Below are positions 23,687 to 25,754 of a DNA stretch of 25,754 nt, in pieces. Location of the stretch: positions 1 to 25,754 of the forward strand of contig NZ_CBFIIK010000028.1 in the NCBI RefSeq assembly GCF_965662675.1, written 5' to 3'. The notes under the pieces were generated by a model. That model ran no database searches. It was not told the origin of the DNA and saw nothing but the letters and a program-made list of their open reading frames with translations. A program made the position numbers and the translations under genes. Each line of letters starts with the position of its first letter. The first letter of the stretch is position 1. The DNA comes from Roseicyclus sp965662675 (GTDB lineage Bacteria > Pseudomonadota > Alphaproteobacteria > Rhodobacterales > Rhodobacteraceae).

Positions 23687-24910
23687 TCATGCAAACAGAT
23701 CGTGGCACAACTCCAACGCGTCGATCAGCACATCGACCTCGGCTTCGGTGTTATACATCCCGAAGCTCGCCCGACAGGTCGCTGCCAGCCCCATATGCGC
23801 CATCAGCGGCCCGGTGCAATGCTGGCCCGCACGCACCGCGACACCGCGCTTGTCGAGCACGGTCGAGATATCATGGGCATGGGCCGCGCCGTTGAGCGTG
23901 AAGGAAAAGATCGCGCCCTTGTTGGCGGCATTGCCTTGAATGTTGAGCCAATTCAGCCCGGTCAGCCGCGTCTGGGCGTAATCACGCAGGCGCGCCTCAT
24001 GGGCGGCGATATTCTCCATGCCGATGCCCATCATGTAATCCAAGGCTACGCCCAGACCGATCTGTTGCACGATGCCCGGCGTGCCGGCCTCGAACTTCAT
24101 CGGCGGGTCGTTATAGGTGACAGCCTCGCGGGTCACCTCGCGGATCATGTCGCCGCCGCCGATGAAGGGACGCATTTCAGCCATCCGTGCGGCCTTGATA
24201 TGGATCGCGCCAGACCCCGAGGGGCCATAGAGCTTGTGACCCGTCACGGCGTAGAAATCCGCACCAAGATCGTCCAAGGCAAGCGGCATGTGCACGGCGG
24301 CCTGTGAGCCGTCGATCAAGACCGGCACGCCCTGCGCATGAGCCGCGTCAATCACCGGCTTCACATCAAAGACGGTGCCAAGCACATTCGACATATGCGT
24401 CATGGCCACCAGCTTGGTGCGCGGACCGATGGCGTCGATCATCGCTTGTGGATCAAGATCGCCATTGGCGTCTACCTCGACCCATTTCAGCACAACGCCC
24501 TGACGCTCGCGCAGGAAATGCCACGGCACGATATTGGCGTGATGTTCGGCGATGGTCAGTACGATCTCGTCACCGGCCTGCATCCGGGGCATAGCCCAGC
24601 CATAGGCGACAAGGTTGATCCCCTCGGTCGCGCCCGAAGTAAAGACGATCTCGTCTTGGTCGCTGACGCCAAGGAAGCGCGCGATGGTGCCGCGCACACC
24701 CTCGTATTTCTCGGTCGCAAGGTTCGAGAGGTAGTGCAGCCCGCGATGCACATTGGCGTATTCCTGCGCATAGGCATGGCTGATCGCATCGATCACCACC
24801 TGCGGCTTCTGCGCCGAGGCGCCATTATCGAGATAGACCAGCGGCTTGCCGTTCACCTGCCGCGACAGGATCGGGAAATCAGCGCGGATCTTGTCGATGT
24901 CAAAGCCCAT
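23687..24910 (-). CDS. sufS: Cysteine desulfurase SufS
   Basis: SufS is a PLP enzyme that takes sulfur from L-cysteine and delivers it to SufE or SufU and then the SufBCD scaffold for Fe-S cluster assembly. The 407-residue length is standard. Motifs are YLDNGASAQKP (26-36), AEHHANIVPW (121-130), DGSQAAVHMP (200-209) and the PLP lysine in TGHKLYGP (Lys226). The active-site Cys lies in RAGQHCTGP (Cys365), in the short class II loop that distinguishes SufS from IscS. ATG 24910 immediately follows the stop of the YIP1-like gene (TGAATG), so translation is coupled. The SUF scaffold genes would be expected upstream, beyond the window. Confidence 0.96.
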   Translation of the reverse strand: MGFDIDKIRADFPILSRQVNGKPLVYLDNGASAQKPQVVIDAISHAYAQEYANVHRGLHYLSNLATEKYEGVRGTIARFLGVSDQDEIVFTSGATEGINLVAYGWAMPRMQAGDEIVLTIAEHHANIVPWHFLRERQGVVLKWVEVDANGDLDPQAMIDAIGPRTKLVAMTHMSNVLGTVFDVKPVIDAAHAQGVPVLIDGSQAAVHMPLALDDLGADFYAVTGHKLYGPSGSGAIHIKAARMAEMRPFIGGGDMIREVTREAVTYNDPPMKFEAGTPGIVQQIGLGVALDYMMGIGMENIAAHEARLRDYAQTRLTGLNWLNIQGNAANKGAIFSFTLNGAAHAHDISTVLDKRGVAVRAGQHCTGPLMAHMGLAATCRASFGMYNTEAEVDVLIDALELCHDLFA

Positions 24911-25501
24911 TCAAAGCGTCCCAAACCCGATGCCGAGGAGCGTCAAGATCAAGCTCAACCCGAAAATAATCCCAAAAGCCGACAAGATCGTCATGACGAA
25001 GATCATGCCAAGTGACGTAAAACCATGAAGTGTCGCGATGAAATTCACCAGCAGCCAAAAAAACAAGCCCAGGGCCAAAATGGTGATCAACCCAGCCAGC
25101 GGCGGCAAGATCATGATCGCCAAAAGCTGCAACACCTGCACGCACAGGAAAATGAACTGCATCCAGATGAGCAGCGACAGCGCCCCTTCGAAGCCGCCCG
25201 TGCCGCCGAACCAGCGCCCGATCAGCGTGATGGCATGGGCGATCACGAACAAAAAGGCCGCTTGCACAAGCCCCAATGTCACGGGCGAAAGGCTGAGCGC
25301 GCCTTCGGGCGGAGGCGGTGTCACAAGCACCACCAACTCGCCCAGCAACATCGACAGCACCACCACCAAGGCAAAGGCGATCCGCAGCGCCGGCACCGAC
25401 AGGCCCAGATCGAGGATCGTCGCCGCCCCCTCGCGCGGGTTCGATACGGTTTCGCGCGCCAAGCGCAGCAAATGGCCAAGGTTCATCAAATCGGCGCTCA
25501 C
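24911..25501 (-). CDS. YIP1-family integral membrane protein
   Basis: A 196-residue hydrophobic protein with about five membrane segments and a typical YIP1-like opening (LLRLARETVSNPREGA). The family's molecular role in bacteria is not known. A GTG start at 25501 is chosen: GGAGG lies seven bases upstream, and GTGA overlaps the stop of the preceding gene by four bases. ATG 25486 is an alternative. It directly abuts sufS, so it is very likely part of the same transcript. A role in Fe-S assembly is suggested by position only. Confidence 0.82.
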   Translation of the reverse strand: MSADLMNLGHLLRLARETVSNPREGAATILDLGLSVPALRIAFALVVVLSMLLGELVVLVTPPPPEGALSLSPVTLGLVQAAFLFVIAHAITLIGRWFGGTGGFEGALSLLIWMQFIFLCVQVLQLLAIMILPPLAGLITILALGLFFWLLVNFIATLHGFTSLGMIFVMTILSAFGIIFGLSLILTLLGIGFGTL

Positions 25502-25754
25502 AAAGCCACCTCCGCTTCCGCTGCGCGTTCGGCCTCGACCAGGCACAGCGTCCAAATCGTTAAAAACGCGATCAGCAAGATGCCACCCACGACGCTCAGC
25601 GCAGGGCCCGGCCCGATAAACCCCGCAACCAGACCATGCAACAACCATGCAGGCGAGCATGCCAAGAGCGCCCAGAAAAGCGCAAGACGGGCGGAATACC
25701 AGCTTCCACGCCCACCAAACAGCCGTGCAAGCAAATGCGTGAGACCGGCAAGCC
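25498..25754 (-). CDS. Second YIP1-like membrane protein, C-terminal part (5' end outside window)
   Basis: The frame is open to the window edge and ends at TGA 25500-25498, with about 84 visible residues. Two hydrophobic segments are seen, with LARLFGGRGSWYSARLALFW, SPAWLLHGLVAGFIGPGPAL and a last segment ending in LCLVEAERAAEAEVAL. This looks like the C-terminal half of a YIP1-family protein. It overlaps the next YIP1-like gene by four bases, so the two form a tandem pair upstream of sufS. No start codon should be assigned, as the gene continues out of the window. Confidence 0.7.
   Translation of the reverse strand, partial: LAGLTHLLARLFGGRGSWYSARLALFWALLACSPAWLLHGLVAGFIGPGPALSVVGGILLIAFLTIWTLCLVEAERAAEAEVAL

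Overview
The window is GC-rich, densely packed DNA of alphaproteobacterial type. It most probably comes from Rhodobacteraceae/Rhodobacterales. The basis is gene content and order: purL-bolA-monothiol glutaredoxin, ccmF-ccmH without ccmG between them, membrane-type urate oxidase PuuD, and YIP1-like genes next to sufS. GGGGGG/CCCCCC hairpin elements ending in TATTTTTGAA also fit. I cannot name a genus. No rRNA, tRNA, CRISPR array, transposase, integrase or phage gene is visible, so this looks like ordinary chromosome.

Layout: (1) 1-1300 holds the 3' end of a LysR-type regulator, a 200-base gap with a promoter, a compact RNA-like structure and a strong intrinsic terminator, then a GNAT acetyltransferase. 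(2) 1362-4194 (+) holds purL, a BolA protein and a CGFS glutaredoxin, linking purine synthesis to an Fe-S partner pair. (3) 4354-8337 (-) reads puuD, an HpcH/HpaI-type aldolase, a YaiI-family protein and der, probably as one transcription unit. (4) 8642-14233 (+) is a complete branched-chain/amide-type ABC importer: binding protein, hairpin attenuator, two ATPases, a small predicted secreted protein of unknown function, and two permeases. (5) 14331-17651 (-) holds ccmF, ccmH and a PaaG-like enoyl-CoA hydratase/isomerase. (6) 17905-19865 (+) is an N-acetylglucosamine kinase-like gene overlapping nagA. (7) 19862-21987 (-) pairs a D-lactate dehydrogenase-type flavoprotein with a VIT-family metal transporter. 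(8) 22108-23604 (+) encodes a membrane-fused spermidine-synthase-like protein. (9) 23687-25754 (-) holds two tandem YIP1-like membrane proteins and sufS, probably the end of a SUF Fe-S assembly operon.

Most units are tightly coupled through 1-4 base stop/start overlaps. Convergent gene pairs are separated by hairpins: two copies of one GC-rich terminator-like element (about 4203-4337 and 14241-14304) and a directional terminator downstream of sufS.

The most interesting unexplained structure is at 684-820. A good sigma70-like promoter is followed by a stem-loop, a CU-rich linker resembling the anti-Shine-Dalgarno sequence and a UUCG-loop terminator. A second hairpin then abuts the start codon of the acetyltransferase. 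This could be a small RNA, an attenuating leader, or both. I did not find a convincing new multi-gene system. The small four-cysteine secreted protein inside the ABC importer operon is the best candidate for an undescribed component.
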